A stretch of 46,182 nucleotides of DNA, taken from OLB6 sp964525565. Its GTDB lineage: Bacteria; Bacteroidota; Ignavibacteria; Kapaibacteriales; Kapaibacteriaceae. A program made the translations under genes and the position numbers. Location: contig CAZGHI010000018.1 of assembly GCA_964525565.1 (NCBI GenBank), positions 1 through 46,182 of the forward strand. The letters run 5' to 3'. Below the pieces are notes generated by a model. It was given only the letters and a program-made list of their open reading frames with translations, made no database searches and was not told the origin of the DNA. Positions 9,034-17,368 of the stretch are shown here, one piece after another; the first letter of the stretch is position 1, and every line of letters starts with the position of its first letter.

Positions 9034-9551
9034 TATGCACCTTCGGTTGATTCCGCAGTTGCTTGTCTGCGGCCAAGTTGCTGGTCTAACAGAAATATTG
9101 ATGGACCATCGGTGCCGATCAACTTCAGCCGATCCAGCACCTCGCTCACCTGTGCTTCTTCTTCTACCTGTTCGTTAATAAACCACTGTAGCATCACCTG
9201 CAGAGGCAGGTCGTGTTCAGCCTGCGCCTTACTGTACAACTCATTAATACGCTGAGTTACGGTTTGTTCGTGTATCAGGACTGCTTGAAAGCACTGGAGG
9301 GGGCTTTCGAACGTACCTATTGGAGCGTCGAGTGCTTTCAGCTCCACGGAGCCGCCACGATTGTGCAGAAACGTGTAGAGCTTTAATGCATGTTGTATTT
9401 CCTCCGTCCACTGCATCTTCATCCAATGGGCAAAGCCGTGCAGATTGTTCTCCGTAAACCAGGCTGCCATCGCAAGATATTGGTAGGCACTTTGGAATTC
9501 GGTGCGAATCTGGTCGTTCACCGCGTCGGCAAGTGTAGGTTTGATTGACAT
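9033..9551 (-). CDS. ftnA: Ferritin (non-haem iron storage)
   Basis: A 172-residue FtnA-like ferritin. Ferroxidase ligands are in place: E18 in RTEFQSAY, E51 and H54 in TEEIQHA, E95 in LIHEQTV and Q128 in INEQVEEE. The ATG at 9551 gives the normal short N-terminus (MSIKPTLADAVNDQI); a longer frame runs upstream to 9662 but its extra residues are not ferritin-like and would overlap folB. Ferritins oxidise Fe(II) and store it as a mineral in a 24-subunit shell. It heads the operon with rfaE1 and rfaE2, an unexpected partner that probably reflects simple gene packing. It is divergent from folB across about 105 bases. Confidence 0.92.
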   Translation of the reverse strand: MSIKPTLADAVNDQIRTEFQSAYQYLAMAAWFTENNLHGFAHWMKMQWTEEIQHALKLYTFLHNRGGSVELKALDAPIGTFESPLQCFQAVLIHEQTVTQRINELYSKAQAEHDLPLQVMLQWFINEQVEEEAQVSEVLDRLKLIGTDGPSIFLLDQQLGRRQATAESTEGA

Positions 9552-9656
9552 TTTTGTACTCGCAAAATGTGAATACGAAGTTACCGATTTGATTACTTTG
9601 TAACAGTTCTCTTCGCTGGCATTACGACCGTATCTACAACCTCTTTCAATACCCCC

Positions 9657-10040
9657 ATGCAATCATTTGCCAAAGCCACCCGCATTACCCTGTCCAACAT
9701 TGAATTTTACGCCTATCATGGTGTTCACTCCGATGAACGTAGGCAAGGTGCTCGCTACCAGGTTGACTGCGAGGTGGAATACGATGCCACAAAGGCTGTT
9801 GTATCCGACGATTTAAGTGATGCGCTGAACTACGAAGAGATTTTGTTCCGTATCAACGAGCATATGAACGGCGAACCCTACGAGCTTATCGAAACCCTTG
9901 TTTACGACATCGCCGTTTCGATTGTTGAATCGTTCCCACAAGTAACGTCGGCCACGGTACGGGTTCGGAAACTGCACATCCCCATTCAGCAGGTTCTTGA
10001 CTACGTTGAAGCGGAGATTACGATTAATAGTCAACGATGA
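9657..10040 (+). CDS. folB: Dihydroneopterin aldolase
   Basis: A 127-residue FolB that cleaves 7,8-dihydroneopterin to 6-hydroxymethyl-dihydropterin in folate synthesis. It shows the family N-terminus ITLSNIEFYAYHGVHSDER, the substrate-binding YELIETLVYDIA segment with the conserved Glu, and the catalytic Lys in VRKLHIP (K105). Length is typical. It overlaps folK by four bases (ATGA), placing two consecutive folate steps together; the later enzyme folP lies separately at 25.2-26.0 kb on the other strand. Confidence 0.93.
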   Translation: MQSFAKATRITLSNIEFYAYHGVHSDERRQGARYQVDCEVEYDATKAVVSDDLSDALNYEEILFRINEHMNGEPYELIETLVYDIAVSIVESFPQVTSATVRVRKLHIPIQQVLDYVEAEITINSQR

Positions 10041-10537
10041 CCACGCATTCGGTTCGCTTGAGTTTAGGGAGCAACATTGCACCTGCAGCGCAAAGAGTTC
10101 AGCAGGCTATCAGGGAGATTAGCCGATCTCTTCTTGACAACACCATTGCATCCGGTTTGTATCTGACTCCTCCACTGGGTGGTATTCAACAATCGGATTT
10201 TGTTAATGCTGCAGTTCTCGGCACCACTGCACAAACGCCGGAACACCTGCACACCTTGGTAAAACAACTGGAGGCTTCACTTGGGCGAATGCCACGTCCA
10301 CAGTGGCACGAACGGGAAATAGACATTGATGTAATTCTCATGAACGGAGTCGTACTCGAAACCCCTACACTACACATTCCGCATCCTCGCTTTCGTGTTC
10401 GTAGGTTCGTGCTGCAGCCTGCTGCCGACATCGCCCCGGAGATGGTTGATCCCATATCGGGGCTTACCATAGTGGAGTTGCTGCACCAGTGCCCGGATAC
10501 GTCGGTGCTTACCCTTCTTACCTCTCCTGAAGGTTGA
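10037..10537 (+). CDS. folK: 2-amino-4-hydroxy-6-hydroxymethyldihydropteridine pyrophosphokinase
   Basis: A 166-residue HPPK that transfers pyrophosphate from ATP to 6-hydroxymethyl-dihydropterin, the substrate then used by FolP. Hallmarks: LGSN at residues 10-13, REIDIDVI with the two magnesium-binding aspartates (D96, D98), and IPHPRFRVRRFVLQP, the signature loop. The start at 10037 overlaps the folB stop. Downstream, the dnaG frame begins around or just after the folK stop, so folB-folK-dnaG are probably one transcript. Confidence 0.93.
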   Translation: MTTHSVRLSLGSNIAPAAQRVQQAIREISRSLLDNTIASGLYLTPPLGGIQQSDFVNAAVLGTTAQTPEHLHTLVKQLEASLGRMPRPQWHEREIDIDVILMNGVVLETPTLHIPHPRFRVRRFVLQPAADIAPEMVDPISGLTIVELLHQCPDTSVLTLLTSPEG

Positions 10538-10541
10538 ATCC

Positions 10542-12422
10542 ATCACGCGTATTCCTGACCATATTGTCGAGCTGATTCGTTCTGAGTCCGATATTGTGGA
10601 GATTCTCACTCCGCATGTTCGGCTTACGAAAAAGGGAAAGAACTATCTCGGTCTGTGCCCGTTTCATAAAGAACGTACCCCATCCTTTAACGTTAGCCGT
10701 GAAAAGGGATTCTATAAATGTTTCGGGTGTGGACGCAGCGGAGATGTTATCGCTTTCGTGCAGGAATATCTGCATTTGGACTTTGTAGAAGCTGTCCGAC
10801 ACATTGCCGCTCGGATGAATGTGGTTATCCCTGAAGATGACGGTGAACGCTACTCAGAGGAAAGTGAACGGCGCACTGCTGCCGTGAAGGTTCTTGCCGA
10901 GGCTGTTGCATTCTACCAAATGGTGCTCTCGTCCAGCGATGGCGCTCCCGCACGAGCGTTCTTTAACCGGAGAGGGTTTACCGGCGAAACGATAGAGCAG
11001 TTTGCACTCGGTGCATCACCGGCGTCATGGGATGGCCTGTTACGCCATGCAACAGCACGGGGCTTTACCGTGGAGCACCTTTCCGATGCCGGCCTGGTAG
11101 TTACGAAGGACGATGGTTCGGTTTACGACCGGTTTCGCGGACGTGCCATGTTTCCAATCCGCGACCACCAAGGTAGAACCGTTGGTTTTAGCGCACGAAC
11201 GCTTACGAACGACCCGGACTCTCCGAAGTACATCAACTCGCCCCAAAGTATCGTTTTTGACAAAAGCAAGGTGTTGTATGGCCTTGATATTGCCAGACGC
11301 GCCATCGCGGACCAGAAGCATGCCATCGTTGTAGAAGGTCAGGCAGATGTAATTGCCATGCACCAGGCCGGCTTCGGCAATACTGTTGCTGCGTCGGGAA
11401 CATCACTCACTGCAGACCACGTTTCGCTGATCCGCAAGTACGCACATCAGATTACACTGGTTTTTGATGCAGATCGCGCCGGACAAAAAGCAATGAGTCG
11501 CGCTATCGAGCTGGGACTCTCCGGTGGCATTGGCGTTCAATGCGTTGTTCTTCCCACAGGCGAAGATCCCGATAGTCTTATCAGACAACACGGAGTCGGG
11601 GCCATGCATCGGGCGCTGGCAGGGGCTATGCCTTGGATGGTGTACCAGAAGGAGAGATTCGAGGCCGAAGGGCAGCTTGCAGATCCCTTAACAAAGAGTC
11701 AAGCAATCCGGCAAATCCTTTCGTGGATACGCACCGTTCCCGATAGTATTCAACGTCCGCTACTTATTCAACAACTTTCCGAACAGTTCGGCATTGCAGA
11801 GCAGTATCTGCATCAGGAGCTCGGCTTAATTCCCACACCGAAGAATCCTACGGAACCTGAGCCCCCTGCTCCATTATCTGAACAAAAACGCCCGATTATT
11901 CTTCCGGCCGAGCGCACCTTGCTCACCGTAGCGCTCACCATGGAAAATGGCCTCACCGATATGGTGCATGTGTACGAGTGCACTCCCGACCTGTTTATTA
12001 CGGCAACGGCGCGCACATTGTTCGAATGTATTCTCGTTGCTGCTGAAGAGTATCATCACTTTTCGGAATTCCTCGCTGAACAAACTACCTTGCCGTTGGG
12101 TGTTGTATCGCTTGCTAACGAAATCATTGCCTCGGCAACCGACCCAAGCCTGCGATGGAGGTCGTTCGACGTTGATATACCCGAGCGCGACAACCATCGT
12201 CTGATTCGCGATGCTGTAAGCAGACTTCACGTTCACAGGGTGGAGATGGAAATCCAGCACGTAAAGGAAACGTTGCACGGCAACCATGCTATGGACGAAC
12301 ATCGGCATCTACTGCATCGGCTTGATGAGTTAGTACATGAGCGGTTTGCACTGCTTCGAACTATTCAAAACCCAACCATTCCACCGCCATGGCTCGACGC
12401 AGATTCCGTATCGGCATCGTAA
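10542..12422 (+). CDS. dnaG: DNA primase (start codon unclear)
   Basis: DnaG makes RNA primers at the replication fork. Counting from the GTG at 10596, the zinc-ribbon ligands are C21, H24, C42 and C45 (CPFH, CFGC). The catalytic core follows, with the Toprim motif VVEGQADVIAMHQAG and the acidic LVFDADRAGQKA, then a C-terminal helicase-binding-like helical region; length about 610-626 residues is normal. The family N-terminus (RIPDHIVELIRSESDIVEIL) begins before 10596, so that GTG is too late. No ATG, GTG or TTG occurs in this frame between the stop at 10470-10472 and 10596. A GAAGG at 10529-10533 is ideally spaced for an ATC at 10542, which I use as a provisional start; CTG at 10527 or an indel creating a normal start are alternatives. 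The last 34 bases overlap the next gene. Confidence 0.9.
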   Translation: MTRIPDHIVELIRSESDIVEILTPHVRLTKKGKNYLGLCPFHKERTPSFNVSREKGFYKCFGCGRSGDVIAFVQEYLHLDFVEAVRHIAARMNVVIPEDDGERYSEESERRTAAVKVLAEAVAFYQMVLSSSDGAPARAFFNRRGFTGETIEQFALGASPASWDGLLRHATARGFTVEHLSDAGLVVTKDDGSVYDRFRGRAMFPIRDHQGRTVGFSARTLTNDPDSPKYINSPQSIVFDKSKVLYGLDIARRAIADQKHAIVVEGQADVIAMHQAGFGNTVAASGTSLTADHVSLIRKYAHQITLVFDADRAGQKAMSRAIELGLSGGIGVQCVVLPTGEDPDSLIRQHGVGAMHRALAGAMPWMVYQKERFEAEGQLADPLTKSQAIRQILSWIRTVPDSIQRPLLIQQLSEQFGIAEQYLHQELGLIPTPKNPTEPEPPAPLSEQKRPIILPAERTLLTVALTMENGLTDMVHVYECTPDLFITATARTLFECILVAAEEYHHFSEFLAEQTTLPLGVVSLANEIIASATDPSLRWRSFDVDIPERDNHRLIRDAVSRLHVHRVEMEIQHVKETLHGNHAMDEHRHLLHRLDELVHERFALLRTIQNPTIPPPWLDADSVSAS

Positions 12423-13296
12423 TCTGGTGCGTGATTCTCGCTCTCATCCTGTGGGGATTTGTTGCCCTTACACGATACTACGAAGCAGAGATATCGATAC
12501 CATTGATTGTTCACCCCCCCCGAATCAGGCACTGTTGAGCACAGTACCTCTGGAGCTAACGGTTCGTGTAAGAGGAACCGGAATTCAACTGCTGAACCTG
12601 AAGTATGTAAAGCGAAGCTCTACCTGTTTGCTGGACCTGGGCAAACTCCAGGGAAGCTCGATGGGTGTGTACACCGTAGAACGAGAACACTTTGCTCGAG
12701 CGATCAGCACACCGGAACCGGTACGCATCCTCACGATTTATCCTGCGTCCGTAACAATGGCCACGGGAGACTTATTTGTAAAAAAAGTGCCGGTTTCACT
12801 ACGCACGAATATTGCAACACGTGATGGATTTGTTGTTGTTGGTCAGCCCCGTTCCGAGCCGCCTGAGGTTGAAGTTCGCGGTACACAGTCGGTAATTGAA
12901 AGCATCGTATCATGGCCCACCTATAAACTTTCGTTGGCAGATCTATACACATTTACCAGTGACGTAGTAAACATGAGCGACTCACTAACCACATTGCTCA
13001 ACGTGGTTCCCCCCAAGGTTCGGGTGCTGGTGGATGTGCAGCAGGCAGCCGATGCCACCATTCCGGATGTGCCGGTGGAACCAACAACATCAGTAGCTGT
13101 GTACCCTTCCACCATTCACGTTATCGTTCGTGGTGGTGTGGACGAAGTTGCCGCTCTCACGGCCAGTGATTTCCACGTCCATCTTCCCGATGGAGTGCGC
13201 GGTTATGTGAAACCGGACGTATCTACCCGTGCTCGTGTTCAGGTTGTTGCTACTGTTCCTGCATTTGTGCGAACGATACACATGGCATCGCCATAG
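12389..13296 (+). CDS. YbbR-like (CdaR-type) membrane-anchored protein, frameshifted at a C8 run
   Basis: The ATG at 12389, inside the end of dnaG, starts MARRRFRIG and a transmembrane helix (IVIWCVILALILWGFVAL). That frame runs through the C8 run at 12514-12521 and stops at 12536. The long downstream frame to 13296 lies one base off; a ninth C gives a continuous 302-residue protein. The downstream part has the strand pattern of repeated YbbR domains (PLELTVRVRGTGIQLLNL, then VPVSLRTNIATRDGFVVVGQPRSEPPEVEVRG cut here into two segments by the PRSEPP turn). YbbR proteins sit on the membrane; the Firmicutes member CdaR regulates a cyclic-di-AMP synthase, but no such gene is seen here. As assembled the gene is off; it may be a phase-variable tract or a base-calling error. 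The 3' end overlaps queA by 58 bases. Confidence 0.7.
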
Positions 13297-14507
13297 CTAA
13301 GAAAACGATACTGGTGTTGTAGCGCCTCTGCATACACATCATTCCACCACGAACCCATCATGGAGGCTACCAGCAACAGAAGCGTACTGCCCGGCTGGTG
13401 GAAGTTGGTAATCAGGGCATCGGTGATTCGGATTGATGCGCCGGGAGCCAGCATTAAACCCGACTCTGCCTCGAGCACCGGTATGTCCTGTTGCGTAAGA
13501 AACGTTGTAAGGGCAGTGTACGCTTCAAGTGCAGAATACGCAGAGTATTTCTGATTGTATGCATCGAACTGATCAACGGTGAAACACGCTTGAGAACTCA
13601 GATCTATGCCGGAGCAGAGCTGTGCACCAAGCCAGTGAATGCTTTCCAGGGTTCGCATGCTCGTGGTACCCACAGGTACAATTGGTATTCCTCGGGCAAT
13701 ATCGTCAGTAATACGCTGTAACGACTCCGTGGATATCCGAATGCGTTCGCTATGCATAACGTGGTTGCGTGCATCGCCTACGGAAACCGGAAGGAACGTG
13801 CCCAAACCAACATGAAGTGTTACGCGTTCAATACGATGCCCATGCGCTTGCAGATCAGACAGCACCGATGGTGTGATGTGAAGTCCGGCTGTTGGCGCGG
13901 CCACACTTCCGATATTACGTGCAAACACCGTTTGATACCGTTCTGTATCCAGCTCTGTGTCGGCCCGATGGATATACGGCGGAAGTGGAACATGACCGCT
14001 CCGCATTAACACATCATACAACGTTGCATTTCTAGGCAGCACTCGTACATACCCTTCTTTTCCTCGACGCTCCAAAACAGTTATCTCGGCATCGGCATCA
14101 GGTGTGGTAAGCGTTAGGCCCACCGTAATATTACGGCCTCCGATAAGAGCTTTCCACTCAGATTCATTTGTGCTGTTCAGGAGCTGTTGCACGGAGTCCG
14201 TTGCGCGTGCCGGTTCCGTGAGAAGAACTTCGGCGCTTCCGCCCGTTGGTTTCTGCAGTAGCAAACGTGCCGGCATCACCTTTGTATCGTTGAGTACAAT
14301 GCAGCTTGGGCCAAGCCGTTCGCGGAGAACGGCAGCGATATTGCGAAATGCAGAGTGTATAACGGACTGCGAACTAACATCGGCCACTAACAGCCGGGAA
14401 GCATCGCGCTCTGCTAATGGGAACTGAGCAATGCTCGATGCAGGCAGATCGTAGGTAAAGTCTGCCATATTCAATTCCGGAATATTTGTGGAAGTCTTCT
14501 GCTCCAT
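13239..14507 (-). CDS. queA: S-adenosylmethionine:tRNA ribosyltransferase-isomerase
   Basis: A 422-residue QueA, which adds the cyclopentene ring precursor from SAM to preQ1 at tRNA position 34 to give epoxyqueuosine. Family blocks are all present: FTYDLPASSIAQFPLAERDASRLL, cut by its own turn into DLPxxxIAQ and RDxSRLL motifs, then VLNDTKVMPARL, AAPTAGLHIT, LHVGLGTF, ITNFHQPGSTLLLLV and the C-terminal YRFLSYGDAM. The start at 14507 has a Shine-Dalgarno (GAAGG) seven bases upstream on the minus strand; a second Met at 14468 is possible. It is divergent from sppA and lies near queF and queD, making a loose queuosine cluster on both strands. Confidence 0.95.
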   Translation of the reverse strand: MEQKTSTNIPELNMADFTYDLPASSIAQFPLAERDASRLLVADVSSQSVIHSAFRNIAAVLRERLGPSCIVLNDTKVMPARLLLQKPTGGSAEVLLTEPARATDSVQQLLNSTNESEWKALIGGRNITVGLTLTTPDADAEITVLERRGKEGYVRVLPRNATLYDVLMRSGHVPLPPYIHRADTELDTERYQTVFARNIGSVAAPTAGLHITPSVLSDLQAHGHRIERVTLHVGLGTFLPVSVGDARNHVMHSERIRISTESLQRITDDIARGIPIVPVGTTSMRTLESIHWLGAQLCSGIDLSSQACFTVDQFDAYNQKYSAYSALEAYTALTTFLTQQDIPVLEAESGLMLAPGASIRITDALITNFHQPGSTLLLLVASMMGSWWNDVYAEALQHQYRFLSYGDAMCIVRTNAGTVATT

Positions 14508-14580
14508 AATTTGCCTTCACTCTGCAACCATCCTGTGTAGTTCACGTACACAGGCTGCATTACTTACTGGAGAATGTACC

Positions 14581-16323
14581 ATGCAAGATACCGTGTCGCC
14601 CAATGCCAATACAGGATCGCAACCTCCTGTTCCCCCACCACCCATTGGTTATACACCGCGTAAGCGAACGCGCTGGTGGATCCCTGTTGCCATCATCGGT
14701 GGCATCCTTGTTGCACTCGTTGTTATCGCCGGTGCCATCTTCGGGGCATTGTTTGCCGGCCTTTCGGACTTCGGAGGATCGGCAGCACCAAAACCCATCA
14801 AGGATAAGACCGTCCTTGTGGTTGACCTTTCCGGAGGAGTAGAAGAACACAGCGAGCCCAATCCGTTTTCGTTCAATACGGATATGGGAAGCACGGATCT
14901 GCTCACCATTCTTTCTGCAATTCGCGATGCCAAGTCGGACAAGAATATCCGCGGTATCCTGATCCGCGCCGGCGGTCAGGTGGGAATGACGAAGCTTACG
15001 GAGATTCGTGAAGCGATTGCCGATTTTAAGAAATCGGGAAAGTTTACCTACGCCTTCATCGAGGCAGGTACGCGGCAACATTATTATTTGGCTTCCGTGG
15101 CAGACAGCATCTTTATGCCGCAGGAAGGCATCGTTGAATTCAATGCCCTTGGCGCAACCGGCATGTTCTTTAAGCAGCTCAGCAACAAGCTCGGTGTTGA
15201 ATGGCACGTGGAGCAGTTCGAAGAGTATAAGTCGGCCGCTGAGTCGGCAAGTCGGGAAAAGTGGTCGGATCCGGCAAAACAGGAACTGCGCGAAATCATT
15301 GAGCAGAGACAGAAACTCTTCGTTCAAGCCGTTGCATCCGGCAGAAATCTGCCCGAGGAAACGGTCTCCCAATTGCTAAACGAAGGCGTCTATCTTGCCG
15401 ATTCCGCTCTGAAGCATAAACTTATTGATGGCTTTGCCCGCGAAGATGAACTCAAAGAGAAGATTGCAAGAATAGTTGACCCTTCGGATACGAGTGCAAA
15501 TCCCAAGCTCCGTACAACAAGCCTAAGCGATTACGCCTCTCGTGAAACCGACACTGAAGATGTTAACGAAGACGCAGGTATTGCAATCGTTTATGCATCT
15601 GGAGCAATTCAAACCGGGAGTGGCGACGGGCTGAGCAACGGCATTTATTCGCGAACGCTGATTAAAAATTTGCGTAAGGCTGCGGCGAATAAAGACGTAA
15701 AGGCTATTCTCCTCCGTATTGACTCGCCCGGGGGTTCTGCAATTGCATCGGACGACATCTGGAACACCATTCGCGAGATCAGGAAGACGAAACCGGTATA
15801 TGCCTCGATGAGTGATGTTGCCGCGTCAGGAGGATACTACATTGCAATGGCCTGTGATACCATTATTGCTCATCCCAGCACCATCACCGGGAGCATTGGC
15901 GTAATAATGGCTATCCCCAATGTGTCAAAAACACTGAATAACATCGGAATAACAATTGACACTATTTCAATGGGCGCTTCTTCGCACTTCATGAACGGAT
16001 CGTTGCCATATAGTGAACGCGATAAAAATCAACTGCGAACCTTTGGCGGTGGTATCTACCAACGATTCGTTCAAAAGGTTGCCGACAGTCGTAAGAAAGA
16101 TTACGAAACAACGCGTGCTTTAGCGAAAGGACGTGTCTGGACCGGACACGATGCATTCGGCAACGGATTGGTTGACGCTGTTGGCGGATTCCACGACGCA
16201 CTTGCGATGATTAAGAAACGAATTGGACCCGAACAAGAAGTCCGAAGTGTACATCTATCCCGAGTCGGAAGACCTTGTAAAGACGATCCTGAAAATGCTA
16301 AAGCTTACAAAAGATGCAGATGA
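14581..16323 (+). CDS. sppA: Signal peptide peptidase SppA, 67K type (C-terminus probably frameshifted)
   Basis: A tandem-domain SppA of 580 residues as read. The ATG at 14581 follows a GGAG eight bases upstream. A Pro-rich N-terminus precedes one transmembrane helix (residues about 33-58). The first Clp-like domain spans about 70-290 and the second about 330-540. The catalytic Ser is in VAASGGYYIA (S416), with RIDSPGG near 383 as the oxyanion segment. SppA degrades leftover signal peptides in the membrane. After KKRIG (near 16220) the frame becomes Arg/Cys-rich and stops at 16323, while the next frame over gives EVYIYPESEDL, the kind of sequence that ends SppA proteins. I infer a one-base frameshift between about 16212 and 16226. 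Confidence 0.9.
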   Translation: MQDTVSPNANTGSQPPVPPPPIGYTPRKRTRWWIPVAIIGGILVALVVIAGAIFGALFAGLSDFGGSAAPKPIKDKTVLVVDLSGGVEEHSEPNPFSFNTDMGSTDLLTILSAIRDAKSDKNIRGILIRAGGQVGMTKLTEIREAIADFKKSGKFTYAFIEAGTRQHYYLASVADSIFMPQEGIVEFNALGATGMFFKQLSNKLGVEWHVEQFEEYKSAAESASREKWSDPAKQELREIIEQRQKLFVQAVASGRNLPEETVSQLLNEGVYLADSALKHKLIDGFAREDELKEKIARIVDPSDTSANPKLRTTSLSDYASRETDTEDVNEDAGIAIVYASGAIQTGSGDGLSNGIYSRTLIKNLRKAAANKDVKAILLRIDSPGGSAIASDDIWNTIREIRKTKPVYASMSDVAASGGYYIAMACDTIIAHPSTITGSIGVIMAIPNVSKTLNNIGITIDTISMGASSHFMNGSLPYSERDKNQLRTFGGGIYQRFVQKVADSRKKDYETTRALAKGRVWTGHDAFGNGLVDAVGGFHDALAMIKKRIGPEQEVRSVHLSRVGRPCKDDPENAKAYKRCR

Positions 16324-16519
16324 TGACACTCGAACAACAACATCAACCATGCAAACAATGCTGGCAGCAGCCGTGCAAAACGGCATGCCGGTGAGTGAAT
16401 TCTGGAAAACTTTACCACCTGCTGTTCGCGCTCAGTTTGTTCATGTAGCTGCAATAGCCGACATTTCGCGTACCGAACAGGCAATGGTGATGCTGCCCGA
16501 GTTATTCAGCACGGAATAG
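16223..16519 (+). CDS. Probable true C-terminal part of SppA in a shifted frame
   Basis: A frame of 98 codons that begins with TTG at 16223 inside sppA. Its first residues (LDPNKKSEVYIYPESEDL) fit directly after the KKR of SppA, and codon choice is like that of the flanking genes. The remaining part is helical (MQTMLAAAVQNGMPVSEFW, then ADISRTEQAMVMLPELF) and not a domain I know. No Shine-Dalgarno or good start precedes it. I read it as the tail of sppA displaced by a frameshift. The alternative, a separate overlapping gene, is less likely because the sppA frame loses coding character at exactly this point. Confidence 0.5.
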   Translation: MDPNKKSEVYIYPESEDLVKTILKMLKLTKDADDDTRTTTSTMQTMLAAAVQNGMPVSEFWKTLPPAVRAQFVHVAAIADISRTEQAMVMLPELFSTE

Positions 16520-16531
16520 TACTCGACCATG

Positions 16532-16559
16532 TTTGCCCGACATGTTCTGGCTATTTTTG
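16532..16559 (+). promoter_or_regulatory. Candidate Bacteroidota-type promoter for queF
   Basis: TTTG at 16532-16535, sixteen bases, then TATTTTTG (TAnnTTTG) at 16552-16559. The ATG of queF is at 16564, so transcription would start at or just beyond the start codon and the message would be leaderless or nearly so. No Shine-Dalgarno precedes this ATG, which is consistent. Inference from motif only. Confidence 0.35.
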
Positions 16560-16563
16560 CACC

Positions 16564-16902
16564 ATGAACATCGAGGTCTTCCCTAACCCAAATACAAATC
16601 GCGACTATATAATTACACATGTGAACCCCGAGTTCACTTCAATGTGTCCCAAAACAGGTCTGCCGGATTTTGGTACTGTAACCGTTGAGTACCGTCCGGC
16701 AGACCTTTGTATTGAACTCAAGTCGCTCAAATACTACTATTTGGACTATCGTAACAAAGGCATTTTCTACGAAGCAGTTACCAACGCTATTCTTGACGAC
16801 CTAGTGGCCTGTTGCAATCCCAAGTGGATGAAGGTCACCACGGAATGGACTACCCGCGGAGGTATCCATAGTATCATCGAAGCGGAACACGGAAGTCGCT
16901 AG
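16564..16902 (+). CDS. queF: NADPH-dependent 7-cyano-7-deazaguanine reductase
   Basis: A 112-residue unimodular QueF that reduces preQ0 to preQ1 with NADPH, the step that supplies the base QueA later modifies on tRNA. The nucleophilic Cys is C28 in FTSMCPKTGLPDFG, and the QueF signature ELKSLKYYY starts at residue 51. The family His/Glu active-site segment is present in the C-terminal half. The length matches type I enzymes. The stop is three bases before the GTG of queD, so the two are co-transcribed. No preQ1 riboswitch fold is obvious upstream. Confidence 0.94.
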   Translation: MNIEVFPNPNTNRDYIITHVNPEFTSMCPKTGLPDFGTVTVEYRPADLCIELKSLKYYYLDYRNKGIFYEAVTNAILDDLVACCNPKWMKVTTEWTTRGGIHSIIEAEHGSR

Positions 16903-16904
16903 CA

Positions 16905-17330
16905 GTGCTCACAACAATTTCGAAATACTTTCGGTGGGAAATGGGACACCGGCTGCCATTGCATAACGGACTGTGCAAGAATCTGCACGGTCATAGTTAT
17001 GGCATGGAAGTCGTGTTTACGGGCAAACCCAACTCGGCGGGAATGGTGATGGACTACTTCGATGTAAGCTCGCTGGTACGCCCGCTGATTGACCGGTTAG
17101 ACCATTGCTTCATTGCCGATCGGTCCGACACAGCCATGGTCGATTTCCTCGAACGCCACAACCTGAAAGTAGTTGTGGTTGATTTTCCCACCACGGCAGA
17201 GAACCTCGCAGCGTATGCTCTTGAGTACATCGTTAATGCTTTACCTGACAATCACACAATAGAACACATTGCCGTAAGCATACACGAAACCGAAAAAACA
17301 TCTGCCCGTGTTGAAAAGAGTTTGCGGTAA
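16905..17330 (+). CDS. queD: 6-carboxy-5,6,7,8-tetrahydropterin synthase
   Basis: A 141-residue PTPS/QueD enzyme that converts 7,8-dihydroneopterin triphosphate to carboxytetrahydropterin at the start of the preQ0 pathway. Zinc ligands are H15 (WEMGHRL), H28 and H30 (LHGHSYG), with the catalytic Cys C24 in NGLCKNLHGH, and the C-terminal VSIHETEKTSARV block holds the conserved Glu. The C-x3-HGH form marks QueD rather than a true PTPS. The start is GTG. queC and queE are not in the window. Confidence 0.92.
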   Translation: MLTTISKYFRWEMGHRLPLHNGLCKNLHGHSYGMEVVFTGKPNSAGMVMDYFDVSSLVRPLIDRLDHCFIADRSDTAMVDFLERHNLKVVVVDFPTTAENLAAYALEYIVNALPDNHTIEHIAVSIHETEKTSARVEKSLR

Positions 17331-17368
17331 CAATATCAACAACAATGCATTCCGGATCATAACATCCC

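Noticed and set aside
8005..9255. Long plus-strand frames opposite rfaE1 and ferritin
   Set aside because: Shadows of the well-supported minus-strand genes.
12337..12520. ATG at 12337 as the start of the long YbbR frame
   Set aside because: It lies inside the dnaG C-terminus and its translation is not membrane-like; the true start is 12389 with a frameshift at the C8 run.
16905..17330. 6-pyruvoyl-tetrahydropterin synthase for biopterin
   Set aside because: The C-x3-HGH spacing and the neighbouring queF favour QueD.
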